Part shown: positions 12,118 to 23,120 of the stretch, one piece after another
Numbering within the stretch: the first letter of the stretch is position 1
Layout: each line of letters begins with the position of its first letter
Assembly: GCA_021399435.1 (NCBI GenBank)
Contig: JAJTUP010000118.1
Span: 88,189 to 152,188, forward strand
From: Diaporthe sp. PMI_573
Taxonomy: Eukaryota > Ascomycota > Sordariomycetes > Diaporthales > Diaporthaceae
DNA: 64,000 nucleotides
Direction of reading: 5' to 3'
Notes under the pieces: model-generated
Told to the model about the DNA's origin: nothing
The model's database searches: none
What the model saw: only the letters and a program-made list of their open reading frames with translations
Made by a program: the position numbers and the translations under genes

Positions 12118-12205
12118 ATGACGGCTCAAGCCCTGATGATGTCGCTACAAGAGTGGGAAATCGAGGAGGTCCTGCTAACCCATACTATCAACAAATATAT
12201 ATAAG

Positions 12206-12231
12206 TTATATATATATATATATATATATAC
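12206..12231. repeat. (TA)n microsatellite
   Basis: About 13 uninterrupted TA units just after the importin beta-3 fragment. Confidence 0.9.
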
Positions 12232-12232
12232 C

Positions 12233-12840
12233 TATCTTGCTTAAATCCAGCCCTCATTCCCCCGTATTATAGGTACTTATAGTCAGTTGTACTAATATTG
12301 AATGATTTTGAAATTAATTCACGTGGTAGATTCATTTCCGAGTCGTCACATGGGACGCCCTTTTTAGGTCTTACAACGCGGGCACGCAGTAAAGTAAAAC
12401 TCTTTTCTTTAAAACCTATTGATTATTAGAAAGGTATAGATACACTTATGCGTGCTGGCCCCATACCTGTGAGTTCCGCAGCTTTTGTGGTCGGTCCGGA
12501 GTCTGAGAAAGCTGTGAAAGGGCCAAAGATCCTGTCCATATTGTCAAATTCGTACGCGCCGCCGGCTCCATCGTTTCCGATGCCTCTCCACCCCTCTTAT
12601 CCCTCAGTCTATTTCCCATCCTAGGAAGTGTTTAAAAGGTCTTTCTGGCCGCTTTCATAGTCTCCAATTTAGCCCTTTGTAAACTTGAAACTGCTCTTCA
12701 CGCTGAACCTCTGCTCGAATTTCTTGTCGATCTCCCCCAGGAGACCTTTTTTCTCATAGCTGAGTTTTTCCGGTCGGGCAGATGAAATTATATAAAGAGT
12801 GGATCAGCCTTATATCCTAGCATTCAATTATCTTTCCTGA
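12233..12840. other. No gene recognised
   Basis: AT-rich, pyrimidine-rich sequence leading to the pogo insertion site; no supported ORF. Confidence 0.4.
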
Positions 12841-12842
12841 TA

Positions 12843-12890
12843 ACGTCCCCGGCCCGGCTTCCGCCCCCCCCCTGATTCCGCCCCCCCCCA
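12843..12890 (+). repeat. Left terminal inverted repeat of the pogo element
   Basis: It contains two long C runs separated by TGATTCCG. The right-end copy has the mirror arrangement of G runs around CGGAATCA. Confidence 0.85.
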
Positions 12891-13004
12891 CATCCGCGTT
12901 CACGCGTGTACGCGTCTGCCCCCACCCTATATAAACTCAACCATATCTTTCCGAGAGAATTTTTTCTGGTCACCAAACTTCTTCCAAGCATCAACCTAGT
13001 CATC

Positions 13005-14646
13005 ATGAAGCCCTATGGGGAAGCCGAGATCCATGACGCCCTTGTTGCGTGCAGGGATGGAATGCCCGTCAAGCAGGCTTGCAGGACCTGGCATATCCCC
13101 CGTTCCACACTTCGCGATCGCCTCGCCGGCGCGCAAAGTCAGCGCGTTTCTCACGAACCTCAGAGGCCTCTTTCTGATGATCAGGAGGATCGATTGGCCC
13201 TATTCCTTATCAACCAAAGCAGCTTGGGCCATGCGTTAACTCGCTGGGAAACGAGGGCTCTGGCAGCCCGAATGGCCTCGTCGGGGAAGGAGGTCGCTCC
13301 TCTCGGAAGGAAGTGGCTGAGGGCCTTCCTCCTTCGTCACCCTATCCTCCAAAGCCGTAAGTACCAGCGCGTTGAGGCTAAACGGCTAAGGGCAGCTACC
13401 AAAAAGAACGTTGGGTCGTGGTTTGACTTCATGCAGTTGCCTATCGTGAAGGCAATTAAGCCGGCCAACCGATGGAATGCCGACGAGGGCGGGCTGATGG
13501 AGGGCAAGTCCGAGAAGGCGCTCACGATCGGCTATTCGGAAGGAAGCCAGCTTCTTCAGAAGGACTTTAATTCGAGAGCGTGGACCTCCTTCCTTGAGTG
13601 TATCTCCGCCACGGGCAAGTTCCTCGTCCCACTCGTTATTTTTAAGGGACTCAGCATTCAGCAGCAGTGGTTTCCTATCGCCCTTGAAGATCACGAGGGC
13701 TGGCAGTTCACGGCGACGAAGAAGGGGTGGATGGAGGAACCTATTGCTATCCACTGGCTTCGGAAGGTCTTCCTTCCTCAAACAGTACCAGAGGACCCAT
13801 TAGAATGGCGCCTTCTCGTAATCGATGGGCACCATACACATACAACGGTCGAGTTTATGTGGGAATGCTTCTCGAATAAGGTGTATATCGTTTTTTTTGC
13901 CCGCCCATACTTCGCATATGCTGCAACCGCTCGATGTGGCGATCTTCGGCCCTCTAAAGCTCGCATTTAAGAAGCATCTCGATCACCAGGGAGGGCACGA
14001 TTCGTCAACAGTCGTGGCAAAGAAACGGTTTCTTTATTGCTATCACAAGGCTCGAATTAACACTTTAACGGAAGCAAATATACGTTCTGGCTGGCGGGCG
14101 ACTGGTCTCTGGCCAGTGTCTAAGCATAGGGCACTCGGAAGCCACTTTATCGCCGATAATCGCGAGAAGGAAGCGAGATCGTTGGAATCTGGCGGTACCA
14201 ATAGCTCCAGCAGCCATTTCTGCACTGATAAGTGTTTTTGTCGGCCTCGAGGGACCATTTTTGCGACCCCTAAGCGATCTCAAGACCTAAGGGGTATGGT
14301 GGCTCGGTATGCCCGTCAGAAGAATCTCAGCCCCACATCACGACTCCTCTTCAGGAAAATCCTCAAAAGTTGGGACCAGATAGACGTCGATCTGACGATG
14401 TCCTCACAAAAAGCCCGAGAGTTGGAAGCCCAGATTGAAGCCAGTAGGGTAGTCCGAAGGAAGAAGGTTCAACTTGACCCGAATGAACTTTTCGCCGATA
14501 TCGAGGCCATTCGGAGGACTCAGATTGAAGCGGGGGTGGTATCAGAAGAAAGCGACGCTTCAGAAGAGTCGGAAACACCATCGGAAGCGAGGTCAACTAT
14601 CGTGGTGGCGGCGTCGTCGGCGACGAGGCGAAGGGGGCGGTCGTGA
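13005..14646 (+). CDS. pogo/Fot1-like DDE transposase, interrupted by one frameshift
   Basis: The protein starts MKPYGEAEIHDALVACRDGM, a Psq-type helix-turn-helix (about residues 1-50). A CENP-B/Tc5-like DNA-binding domain follows (LSDDQEDRLALFL to RHPILQSRK), then the DDE_1 catalytic domain. The three acidic positions are visible: NADEGGLMEG, VIDGHHTH and LQPLDVAIFGPLK. The C-terminal part has a basic, coiled stretch (KARELEAQIEASR) and an acidic Ser/Glu tail. The frame changes at a run of eight T near 13889-13898: the first frame runs to 13970 in nonsense, while the second (from 13825) carries AHTSHMLQPLD onwards to the TGA at 14644-14646. A one-base slip in that run would restore about 546 codons, so the copy is either very recently dead or carries a sequencing error. 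Its ATG lies in a good context after a short leader within the element. Confidence 0.88.
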
Positions 14647-14694
14647 GGGAAGGGGGCGGAATCAGGGGGGGGGCGGAAGCCGGGCCGGGGACGT
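14647..14694 (-). repeat. Right terminal inverted repeat of the pogo element
   Basis: Reverse complement of the left repeat, with small differences in homopolymer length. Confidence 0.85.
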
Positions 14695-14705
14695 TACCGC
14701 CTTAA

Positions 14706-15091
14706 ATGCCTCGCCTTGTGAGTTACTACCCTGATACATCTTCAACCAACGGCGCTATGGAAGAAAATCAGCTTAGGTCAGCTTCCTTGCCTTCTACACC
14801 GTATCCAGAGAAACAGGTCTTTGACGCGATGAATGATGACACCGCTTCGTCTGGCTCCCTGCTCAAGGTTGAAAGAGTTGCACTTGGGCCTCGAGAGATT
14901 CAAGATCAAGACTTGGCTGTATCAGCCGATCATAATTTGCAAGGTCTCTTTTCCACCGATTTCCCGCCTTGGTCCTCCTTACCCTCGGGAACTGCAAATC
15001 TCGACTGGACCTCCGGGCTACGTCAATTCCCGCCTTACCTTCCGCGTATCCAGGAGCTTGACGGACTCAAGCTAAATGCAACGTACGCAGC
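14706..15091 (+). pseudogene. Truncated ORF of unknown function
   Basis: An ATG frame begins just after the pogo insertion site and reads about 128 residues (MPRLVSYYPDTSSTNGAMEE and on, to IQELDGLKLNAT). It then runs into the inverted pogo fragment at about 15092 and stops at 15104. I do not recognise the protein. It may be the start of a host gene hit by two insertions. Confidence 0.35.
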
Positions 15092-15556
15092 TTGGTGTTT
15101 CTGATTCTTCTGACACGTCGCTATCGTCAGATACCCGCCCCACCTCAATCTGGGCCCTACGAATAGCCTCAATGTCGGCAAAAGTCTCATTTGGGTCTAG
15201 TTGGACCTTCTTCCTCCGGGATGCCCTGCTGGCCTCAATCTGGCGTTCCAAGTCCCGGTTCTTTTGTGAGGACATCGTCAGATCAAAGTCTTTCTGCTCC
15301 CAACTCTTGAGGATCTTCCTCAAGAGGAGTCTTGTTGTGGGGCTGGATTGCTTCTCACGGTTATACTGGGCTACCATGCTACGCACCTCCTAGGATCGCT
15401 TGGGGGTCTCAAAAACGGCCCTCAGAGGCGTACAAAAACACTCCCCGGTGCAAAATTGGCAGACGAAGCTATTGGAAGCACCCAGATTTGACGATTTGGC
15501 ATCCTCACGGCGGTTTTCCTCCACAAAGCGACTGCCGAGTGCCCTATGCTTAGATA
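15092..15556 (-). mobile_element. Inverted fragment of a pogo/Fot1-like transposase
   Basis: The minus frame 15386 to 15092 reads MRSMVAQYNREKQSSPTTRL and LKSWEQKDFDLTMSSQK, then a QLDPNETFADIEAIRRAQIE-type segment, closely similar to the C-terminal part of the transposase at 13005-14646. Between 15390 and 15556 the homology continues in another frame back to the codons for SKHRALGSHF, so a frameshift is present. Neither terminal repeat remains. Confidence 0.8.
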
Positions 15557-15779
15557 TGATCCCTCCTGGTCTGTATCGATATATATTAAATTATATTTGT
15601 TACTCGGATTTTAGAAATGGAAGAACCGCTCAATATAAAAGATGGTGATTCTGGTCTGTTTAATTCTCTTGCCGGCCAAGGCAACGAAAGCCGAGTGGAT
15701 CAAGATCTGGTGAGTATAGGGACTGAGTAACTGGCAGGGTTGCATTGAAGGCGGACATGGAAAAGGAGTCATTTTGCCC
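15557..15779. other. No gene recognised
   Basis: Short AT-rich spacer between the pogo fragment and the minisatellite. Confidence 0.4.
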
Positions 15780-16195
15780 TATCCATGTCCACCGTTTAGA
15801 TGTCCACCATTTCAATGCCCCATTTTGATTGTCCCAGCGTTTGACACGGTGGGACATTGAAATGGTGGACATTGAAATGGAGGAGTTGAAATGGTGGGCA
15901 TTGAAACGGTGGACATTGAAATGGTGGACGTTGAAATGGTGGAAATTGAAATGGTGGACGAAATGGTGGACATTGAAATAGTGGAGTTAAACGGGTATTG
16001 AGATGGTGGGACATTGAAATAGTGGTAGACATTTAAATAGTGGTGGACATTTAAATGGGGGGGACATTTAAATGGTGGACACAATTCAATGTCTACCGTT
16101 TAAACTTCCACCGTTTCAATGTCCACCATTTGACATATTGGGACATCTAAACGGTATTGAAGCGGTGGACATTTCAACGCTTCAATGTTTATGAC
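15780..16195. repeat. Minisatellite with 15-bp unit and inverted flanks
   Basis: The core (about 15853-16080) is an imperfect tandem array of ATTGAAATGGTGGAC. The two flanks (15786-15835 and about 16081-16135) carry the same unit in the opposite orientation (GTCCACCATTTCAAT). The whole block could therefore fold into a long hairpin. It produces spurious ORFs of FNVHH/QCPPF repeats. Confidence 0.9.
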
Positions 16196-16919
16196 GTTTG
16201 TAGTGCGACCCGCGGCCCCCTGTTCGTAGTTATTTTTAGAACCAAGTCCGCATTTTTAGCATTCAGTTCCTGGTTTCCAGGATTTGGGATGCAGGAACCC
16301 GTCGTGCGGCTGATTATTTAAACCCGCCTAACCCCCCACACCTTTCCCCTTTCGTACCTCTCCTCCTCGTGCTTACTTATACTGGTAACGCCCGCTGACG
16401 CAGGCAGATGCCCCGGAACTCTGGAATGATTGAACTATGAACGAGACTGGGAACAAAGTGGAAGGCGGGAATAGCGGGCTCTGACTGGTGTGGGACGCTA
16501 AAATCAGAGGCCACTATTAAGGTACATAGTGTCAAGGATATGGCCTTGGGCGTCAGGCGCGAGGGTCACCCTGGACTATCACAGTTAGCTTCATAGCTCC
16601 GCCAGGTGCCTTTCTCTAGCACCTCGCGCGTCAACACCTGTGAGGGTACGGCATTGGTCTATGTGTAGTAGGTAGCATGTCAGTTCCTGAGCTGTCATTG
16701 TGGCTCCTTTGGTTGACCGATCTACCGTGTTACCTTGCCCAGAAGAGTCCCTGATTGGGTGGTGAAAGCTACCACTCCGTCCTCTCACATCACCTTTTCT
16801 TCCCCGCCTGGTTTCTTCTCCCTTGCCCGTGCCTGACAGGTAGTGTATCTATGATCTATCTATAGGCTTCTAATGTACCGGTATTATATAACTAGAATGT
16901 AGATTGAGAAAGTCAAAAC
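16196..16919. other. Region 3' of the Helitron gene; no gene
   Basis: No supported ORF. The Helitron 3' end should lie here, on the minus strand. A small hairpin, AGGTGC..GCACCT at about 16601-16620, is a candidate for the terminal stem-loop, but the CTRR end cannot be fixed without a second copy. Confidence 0.35.
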
Positions 16920-19246
16920 TTACTGTCTTGTCCATGTGCGTATGGTTTCCTCCTCGAGTTTATGAAGCCTTTCCATCTCAGTGAGTAGCGCATCATGTGG
17001 ACGAAATCGGAGGTCCTTCATCTCAAGTTTCTGTAAGAGATACAGACCATCTAAAGATTGAGGGCGCGAAAGTTGGACCAGCATAGAACAAAACTTCTTA
17101 TGCATGTCTTGACCCTTGGCAGATGGATTATCTTTTAGGTCAAGGACTGCTGTCTTGAGAGTCGCCCCTTGTACTTTATAGTCCGTCAGGCTAAATGCTG
17201 AACATATTGGAACTTGTTTTCTCCGTACGGAATATGTCTTGATGGTGATTGATCTCTCTATAGGGAAAACAGGGAAGTCGTTAGCCTGGAGATGTTCAAA
17301 GCCAAGGTGCTTCGGATTCTCTTGGCGGAATAGAACACAGGCTGGCGGTTTAGTACATAAGATGAACAGGTCATCAATCTCGAAAAAGTCCGCTGTCCAT
17401 TGTTAGTGTAACTGCATGTCGTGTAATCGGTCGTGGGAAGGCACACCTGATGGGTCAATAACGATACCCGAAGGAATACCACGTGTGCCATTGACATGTC
17501 CAAGAAGGGTGCAGATGTTAGCAAGAATTACCCCAGGCATCCCCGGTGTGTAGAGGAAAAGGCCTTGAAAAGGGATCTTAGTACCTTGATCCCTTTGTTG
17601 AAGCAAGTCTTCGAGATAAAGAGGGAAAGAGGATGTAGAAGTGGTTCTGCTGTGCTGGGCTGGGAAGATGTAAATTCGTTGTGATCGACATCGAGCAAAG
17701 TGTTCCGTTCTGACGAGATTGAGATGATGTCGAAGTGCGTTCAATTTCGCAACGAAAGTTGCACCTTCCAGTTCCGGCATGAAAAGAGAAGTTATCACTC
17801 TGGTGTTCAGCAAAGCCAGATCTTCTTCAGTCAAGGCAGAAGCCCTTGCTCGGCGGACCAAATCTCGGAATATGGGGTCCTGTGCTTGTCTTATCTGCTC
17901 GTTGAGGATAATTACTTCTTTGAACAGATGCCAGACCATCTGGCCATTGACATCCTCACTATTCCCATGTCTCGGTTCTCTCCACAGTGCTGGCCCTTTT
18001 ACAGGCGGGAATTGGAAGAAGTCCCCAAAGAAAATGATAACTGGCAGTCCACCAAAGAGGTCAGGCGAGCTGCGATCTAGGGATTTTGCAATCTTGCACT
18101 GATTGTTGATCATGCTTAACGAAGTTAAATCCAACATACTAACTTCGTCCATGATTATAATCGTCTTCCTGGACCACAACTTTTTGATGCGAGCGCTTAC
18201 TGTAGGCTTTTGGGTCTTGGAAATTGAAATACCCAAAGAGGTATGGTAGGTATTTCCACTGATATTGTCAGCAGCAGCTCCTGTAGGCGCCATCAGGATG
18301 ACCTCATGCTTTCGCATCATAAGGTCCATGCCGGCAACAATGGCTTTGATGACTCGACTCTTGCCAGTTCCGCCTTCTCCTCCAACGTAGAGGAGCATCT
18401 GATCCCGCCTGGATGCATCATATGGATTATCTCTCCAAGCTATCGCGGCAGAAAGCACTCTTTCTATAACAAGTCTCTGCTTTGTATTGAGAGGGAGAAC
18501 TTTGCAGACTAGCGTGGTAAGAGTTGTGCCAGAAGGGCTATCGCCGACTCGAGAGCGAAGGTTTATTAAGTTTGGTATGGCTTGGAGTGAACTCAGAGTA
18601 GGGTGGAAAGTGCCATCACCAAGATCAGGACCGAAACTGTCGCCCTCGAGTGCAATACGCTCTTCTGGTTCGATGTTATCAAGCTCATCGCGTGTAGCAA
18701 GGCCTTTGATTTGTAGCTTCCAGCTCTCTAGTGTAGGGTTGGGGAAGAATCTAATGCCAGAGGTAGTAAACGTGGGAAGTCGAAAAATATCAAGAGGCAC
18801 AAGACTTCGTGATTGCAGGCACTGAACAAGGTGCGCTTTTGAAGATAAGAATGGAATACGCTGGCTGGCGGCATGAAGTTCCTTGCGCCAAGATGTAGCG
18901 ATGGAATGGTATGCCGATATCAGAGCCTCATCGGTGAATTCCTGTTGTGGAGAATCCTGAGATTCTTCGGCATCCAAGTCGGAATTAGCAATTTCCATAT
19001 CGTCAATGTTATGGTCGAGGTCGTCCTGAGATATCGCCGTTGCGTTACGGAGAGCGGCGTCAACCATTGCATCCTCTCTGGATTTCCGAAGGAGCTCCAT
19101 GTTCCTAGCGAAGTTGCGATTATGAGGCGAAAGCGTGGGTTCAACAATGTCCCATATTCTCGAACAGGCATCCCGTTTTGTGTCATACTCAGAAGCGTGT
19201 TGTTGAAATAGGGCCGGCAGTTGGTCCCATGGTAGGGAAAAACCCC
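16920..19246 (-). CDS. Helitron PIF1-like helicase (C-terminal part of RepHel)
   Basis: The frame continues from the Rep part after a one-base shift and reads through a 54-bp intron (17446 down to 17393, GTGTGC..ACTAAC..CAG) to a TAA at 16920-16922. Helicase motifs in order: Walker A GGEGGTGKSRV (about 18351-18383), Walker B IIIMDEVSM, GDFFQFPPV, LNEQIRQ, and, after the intron, FSLTDYKVQGATLKTAVLDL and LSRPQSLDGLYLL. PIF1-family helicases unwind DNA 5' to 3'; in Helitrons this activity drives strand displacement during rolling-circle transposition. The splice restores motifs VI onwards exactly, which supports the intron. Apart from the shift at its start, no stops are seen. Confidence 0.88.
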
Positions 19247-21967
19247 AATTGCACTTCGGCGAGGTCATTCTTGATAGCAGTTGTGTTTGGATGACCTCCA
19301 CAAACACCTTCCTCCTGGATCTGGTACTGAGAGAATTGGCCGTTGAAGGACACGGTCTTCACCTGAGACTCGGTACGTGCCATGCACTGCACGTGTGTGT
19401 TGCTCTTGGGGTGGGTCGTATCGAATTCCACGTCGGATGTCGTTGCGTCAGACCTTCTCTTAACATCTACTAACATGCAGTATTCGAAAAGGGTAAGATG
19501 AGCTAGATCTGGACCACGCCATCTGTAGTTGTCGAAACGGCTTACGGGAGCCGTATCCTTGGGTTGAAAGGTGCATTCCTCTTCGCCTGTGAACTCGGGA
19601 GAGCCATCGAACAGTGATCCGGTAGACTCAATGGCGGTGCGTACATATCGCCTTAGCCACCAGAGATTGACTTGGACAAAGTTGTAATTCCTTGTGTAAT
19701 ATGTCGGTAGCTGAAGCAAGGAGTTGGCGATCTGTACACCGCTAATCTCGCGGTCGTGAGACAGAGTGTTGAAGCAGCGAAGAGCAAATTGGTCCATATC
19801 CATTTTCCGAAATCGCATGTCGGCAGCATCTGGTGTCTGAGTGGCCTTTGCCTTATCCATGCTTTGTTTCAGCAATGCAGCCTTTACTAGCATTTGGTGT
19901 GGGGAAACGTCATCCTTCGTCGCATAATTTGTAAGGTAGTAGATGAGAGCCAGGCACTTGGTAGTGGTTGGGATCCAGGAGATATCGTGATTTGATCGGA
20001 TGCAACTGGCGATTGCTGGATTCCATGGATTGACCCAACCATGGTTTCGAGCGAGATGGACCACACCTAGCTCGTCCACTTCAGAATGCGGCCGAAGGTC
20101 CCGTGGCATACCAAATCTGCAAGCATCCTTCCCTCGCCCCCTTTGACGATACTTGAAACAGGTAGCGGTGTGGTTCGAGGAATGGATTTGACTTTTGCCA
20201 GCAACTGCATTGCTATCAGCCGTGAGCCTTTGACGGAATTCGTTATCAGAACCCGGATCCTTAGAAGAAGGTGGCGTATTTGCGGGCCCTGATTCCGGAA
20301 TGCTATCATTCTCCGAGTTTATGCTGTGAACAATGATAGATTCAAGATACCGTATCACCCGTTGAGCAAAGGCCCCATCTCGTACAAGCCGTTCCCGCAG
20401 AGTGCTGAAGGCAAGATTGCCCGTAAGCCATATCAAGACATGAAGATGTAGCATGCCACGACCGTTTGTCTCAACAACGCCGTAGTGATTTGCCACTTGC
20501 CCAAGGATTCCAATACGTCCTGTGCCAGACTGGATGAGACCATCAAAGATGGCTTTACAAACGTGATTGAAGAATTGGGCAACTGCCACTGGGTTTGACG
20601 TTGCTGCTGTATGACGAATAGCCGCGGTCGCTGCAGGGACGGCATCGGCAGGAATTTCGATTCCTGCCAAGATTAGAACGAGAGGGTTCCGTAAATCGGA
20701 AGGATTGATCGTCGCCCAAATTGCCGGTTCGGCACCCCGTACAATAAGTCCTTTAATTTCAGTCCGCATCATCAGCTTTTGGGAGAATGATTCAGGTACT
20801 CGCATGCCAATTGTTGTAAGGCCTTGCTGAAGTCTACGGACTGCGGGGTCCTTAATGGGTTGTCCATTGGAAACTGCTGTTGCGGCAGTCTGCAACTGAT
20901 CGACAGTCAAAGAGGCGATATCATCCCTAACAGATCTCCAGTTTTGGCGTTTAACAAGCATAGCGTTTCCGAGAGATGATCGGCGCAGCTGTATCACGTC
21001 GTAGAGAAGGTACATGAATGTCTTATGGCGAGCAAACCTGCGAAGGTTAGTATAAATAACATCATAGTTTCGGAGACTCTAACCTTCTGCTATGGTGGCT
21101 TAATGCCCACTGTGCAAAAGTATTAAGTGACACTGGTACTGGCCTCTGATCTTGGTGGCCACCGAGGCCGTTGGGAAACAATGTCGGGAAAGCGCCAGTG
21201 AAATAATGGGGATCTTCCCAGCTACTCATCAGTGTAGCCTGGCTGTGAATAGCATAAGAGATTGTTGGCAAATCTCTTTGTCTATGCTCGTGCTCGGGCT
21301 CATGCGAACCATCTGCAGCTTGATCTGTTTCATCCACCCAACGCGTGTTGCCTGTTAACACTCCTAACAAGGCATCAATCAACCGAAGGTTAGAATCCGT
21401 CCGTTCTCCATTGACATCCGCGTAGACTGAGCCGGTCACGAACGGATCATTGTCATTGGGAAGAAATGCCTCATCTTGAGCCGCCTGGAAGTCATTTTCA
21501 TAGTTCCCAGTTTGAAGGCTAACAGTATATCCTTCGCGTTCGTGATGATCCGGATCCTCAAGATGAATGATGCTATCAGCGATTTCAGGCGGGATAAAGT
21601 CGGAAGGCCAGGCGTCTGTCATCGTATGGTTGATTGTGATATCGTGATAAAGATGGTTGTGCTGGACAAGATAATGCAACGCCGTCAGAACTTTGTCCTT
21701 TCGAACGCGTAAGAACGGTTTTAGATCCTGATTGGTAGGAGGGTGTTTACCAAGCCAGAAGACCTTGAATAGATTGTCTAACCTCAGTTCAGGGCTTGGG
21801 AGGATCTGAAGGAGGGGTCCAGGGTCTTGCGGAATGACAATCATGTGGCCTCGCAACGCATTGTAGTTTGTTGGAGAGGCATGGTCACCAGGTCGCAATT
21901 TGAGGATCGTACCAACAGGGTGGCATTTCGCGATAAGGCATTCCTCGGCGGGCGTAAGGTCTTCCAA
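19247..21967 (-). CDS. Helitron Rep nuclease part with N-terminal Helitron-like domain
   Basis: ATG at 21967 (MEDLTPAEECLIAKCHPVGT). The first exon ends at 21084; a 46-bp intron (21083 down to 21038, CTAAC branch site) joins it to FARHKTFMYLLYDVIQLRRS, giving the Helitron N-terminal domain. The Rep active site follows: GRGMLHLHVLIWL (HxH metal site, about 20437-20475) and YLTNYATKDD with two tyrosines spaced Y-x3-Y (about 19908-19945), as in Rep enzymes that nick and join single strands. At about 19238-19246 the reading frame shifts by one base in a run of five A and four C (plus strand). The Rep frame ends in nonsense at 19189, and the helicase frame takes over with NWGFSLPWDQLPALFQQHAS. The copy is one indel away from a complete RepHel. 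Confidence 0.88.
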
Positions 21968-22015
21968 TGCCGATGGAGGAGAGAATTTAATTTCTTTGTT
22001 TTAGCAATAGGAAAA

Positions 22016-22752
22016 TATTGTGTGGATAGCTTCTTCGAAGCTCACAAGAGCCATTCTTTTAGATATGGTATTGCGTAAGCTGGCTGGGTGTGACGAGGTC
22101 ACGTGACCCCCTTTATGGGGAACGTCTTTCTGTTTATGGAAAGGCGCAAGTGCGTCACGTGGTCCAGCCGGCAGTTGCGTTGATGAAAGAAATCTGAAAA
22201 GAACATCAAGAAGGAACCCCTCTCCGAGAGCGGAGCTCGCCTCATGCTTAAATCAAATATAATCTGAGCTTCTTCCAAAGCTGACCCGCTTCTTTTTCGG
22301 GCGGGACGCTTCTTCTTTGTTCTTCCGTTGGCTCGAGATTTCTCTTCTTCGGCGGGACGTGACGGAGACTTCGCCGTGGCGGCTCGCAAACATGGTCACG
22401 GCGACGCTGACGCCAAGGAATTCGCTGTGTTACTACCAAGAATTGGCCTTCTGATCGTGATGCGCCGAGTGTCTTCTTCAAAGAGTTGGCACCGAATCGG
22501 GTTGTTTTCACGATCACGGTGATAGCAGGCTGTGCTGAGCCGGGAATTATTATTTAAGAGTAGAACACCAGCACGGGCAATAGTACCGGCACAGTGGTGC
22601 TGTTGATGACGAGTTCCTTATAAAGATATCACAATTGGGCCTTAGACTATGATTTTTCGGGCTTAGCTTTGGTATATATCTACAAAGCCATGCGATGAAC
22701 TACACCCTATGTACACTGGTCCGGATAAACTGACATGACCAAGAACCTCTCA
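22016..22752. repeat. Long dispersed repeat, Helitron 5' region (copy 1)
   Basis: It starts TATTGTGTGGATAGCTTCTT, just upstream of the RepHel start codon, and ends near CATGACCAAGAACCTC. The same sequence, with scattered substitutions and a short internal duplication, recurs in direct orientation at 48948-49737. In this copy the unit containing GGCGGCTC..AACATGGTCACGGCGACGCT occurs once. Confidence 0.8.
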
Positions 22753-23120
22753 GAGACCGTGCCCGTATCGTTCTTAAATTACAATTGGTACGTGACCTAA
22801 TCTGAGTTCTTTCCAAAGCTGAGCTCCTCTTTCTTCGCCGTGACGAGATCTTCGTGAGGAGGGCTCTCTCGTGACGAAGTCCGAATTGGCCGCAGGGACT
22901 GCCGCGCCGAAGCTGGACAAGGAGTTCTTGAGCGTGACGAGTCAAACACTTCTCTGACAAACAGATACTGTGGCATATAGTGAACTTCACTCTTTTCTTT
23001 TACAAATGAACTGGTGTACTTGTAATTTAATGACGTTGTTTCTGGGGCAAGTTGAAGCCGGGTTTATATTTAAGAAAGCTTTGAACTTTTGATTTGGAAC
23101 CACTGATCACTATTTCTCAA
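22753..23120. other. Spacer with a partial second copy of the Helitron 5' repeat
   Basis: The stretch at about 22798-22850 (CTGAGTTCTTTCCAAAGCTGA and on) resembles 22258-22310 of the preceding repeat. No gene is seen. Confidence 0.45.

Larger units (their letters stand above)
12843..14694 (+). mobile_element. Complete pogo/Fot1-like (Tc1/mariner superfamily) DNA transposon, 1852 bp
   Basis: The element starts ACGTCCCCGGCCCGGCTTCC and ends with the inverted copy GGAAGCCGGGCCGGGGACGT. Both ends are flanked by TA (12841-12842 and 14695-14696), the target duplication of this superfamily. The C- and G-rich terminal repeats extend about 45-48 bp. The length and a single transposase gene on the plus strand match Fot1-type elements. 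Removing it would join unrelated-looking sequence upstream to the ORF that starts at 14706. Confidence 0.92.
16920..22752 (-). mobile_element. Helitron with RepHel gene (approximate ends)
   Basis: A rolling-circle transposon identified from its Rep-helicase gene. The right (5') limit is taken as the edge of the repeat shared with 48948-49737. The left limit given is only the gene's stop codon; the true 3' end is further left. Confidence 0.7.

Noticed and set aside
15796..16084. Proline-rich repeat proteins (QCPPF repeats) on the minus strand
   Set aside because: Direct translation of the 15-bp minisatellite, with no start context or conservation.
15780..16195. CRISPR-like array
   Set aside because: The units are contiguous without unique spacers, in a fungal genome; it is a minisatellite.
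17496..19211. Plus-strand ORFs inside the Helitron
   Set aside because: Antisense to the RepHel gene, which has all expected motifs.
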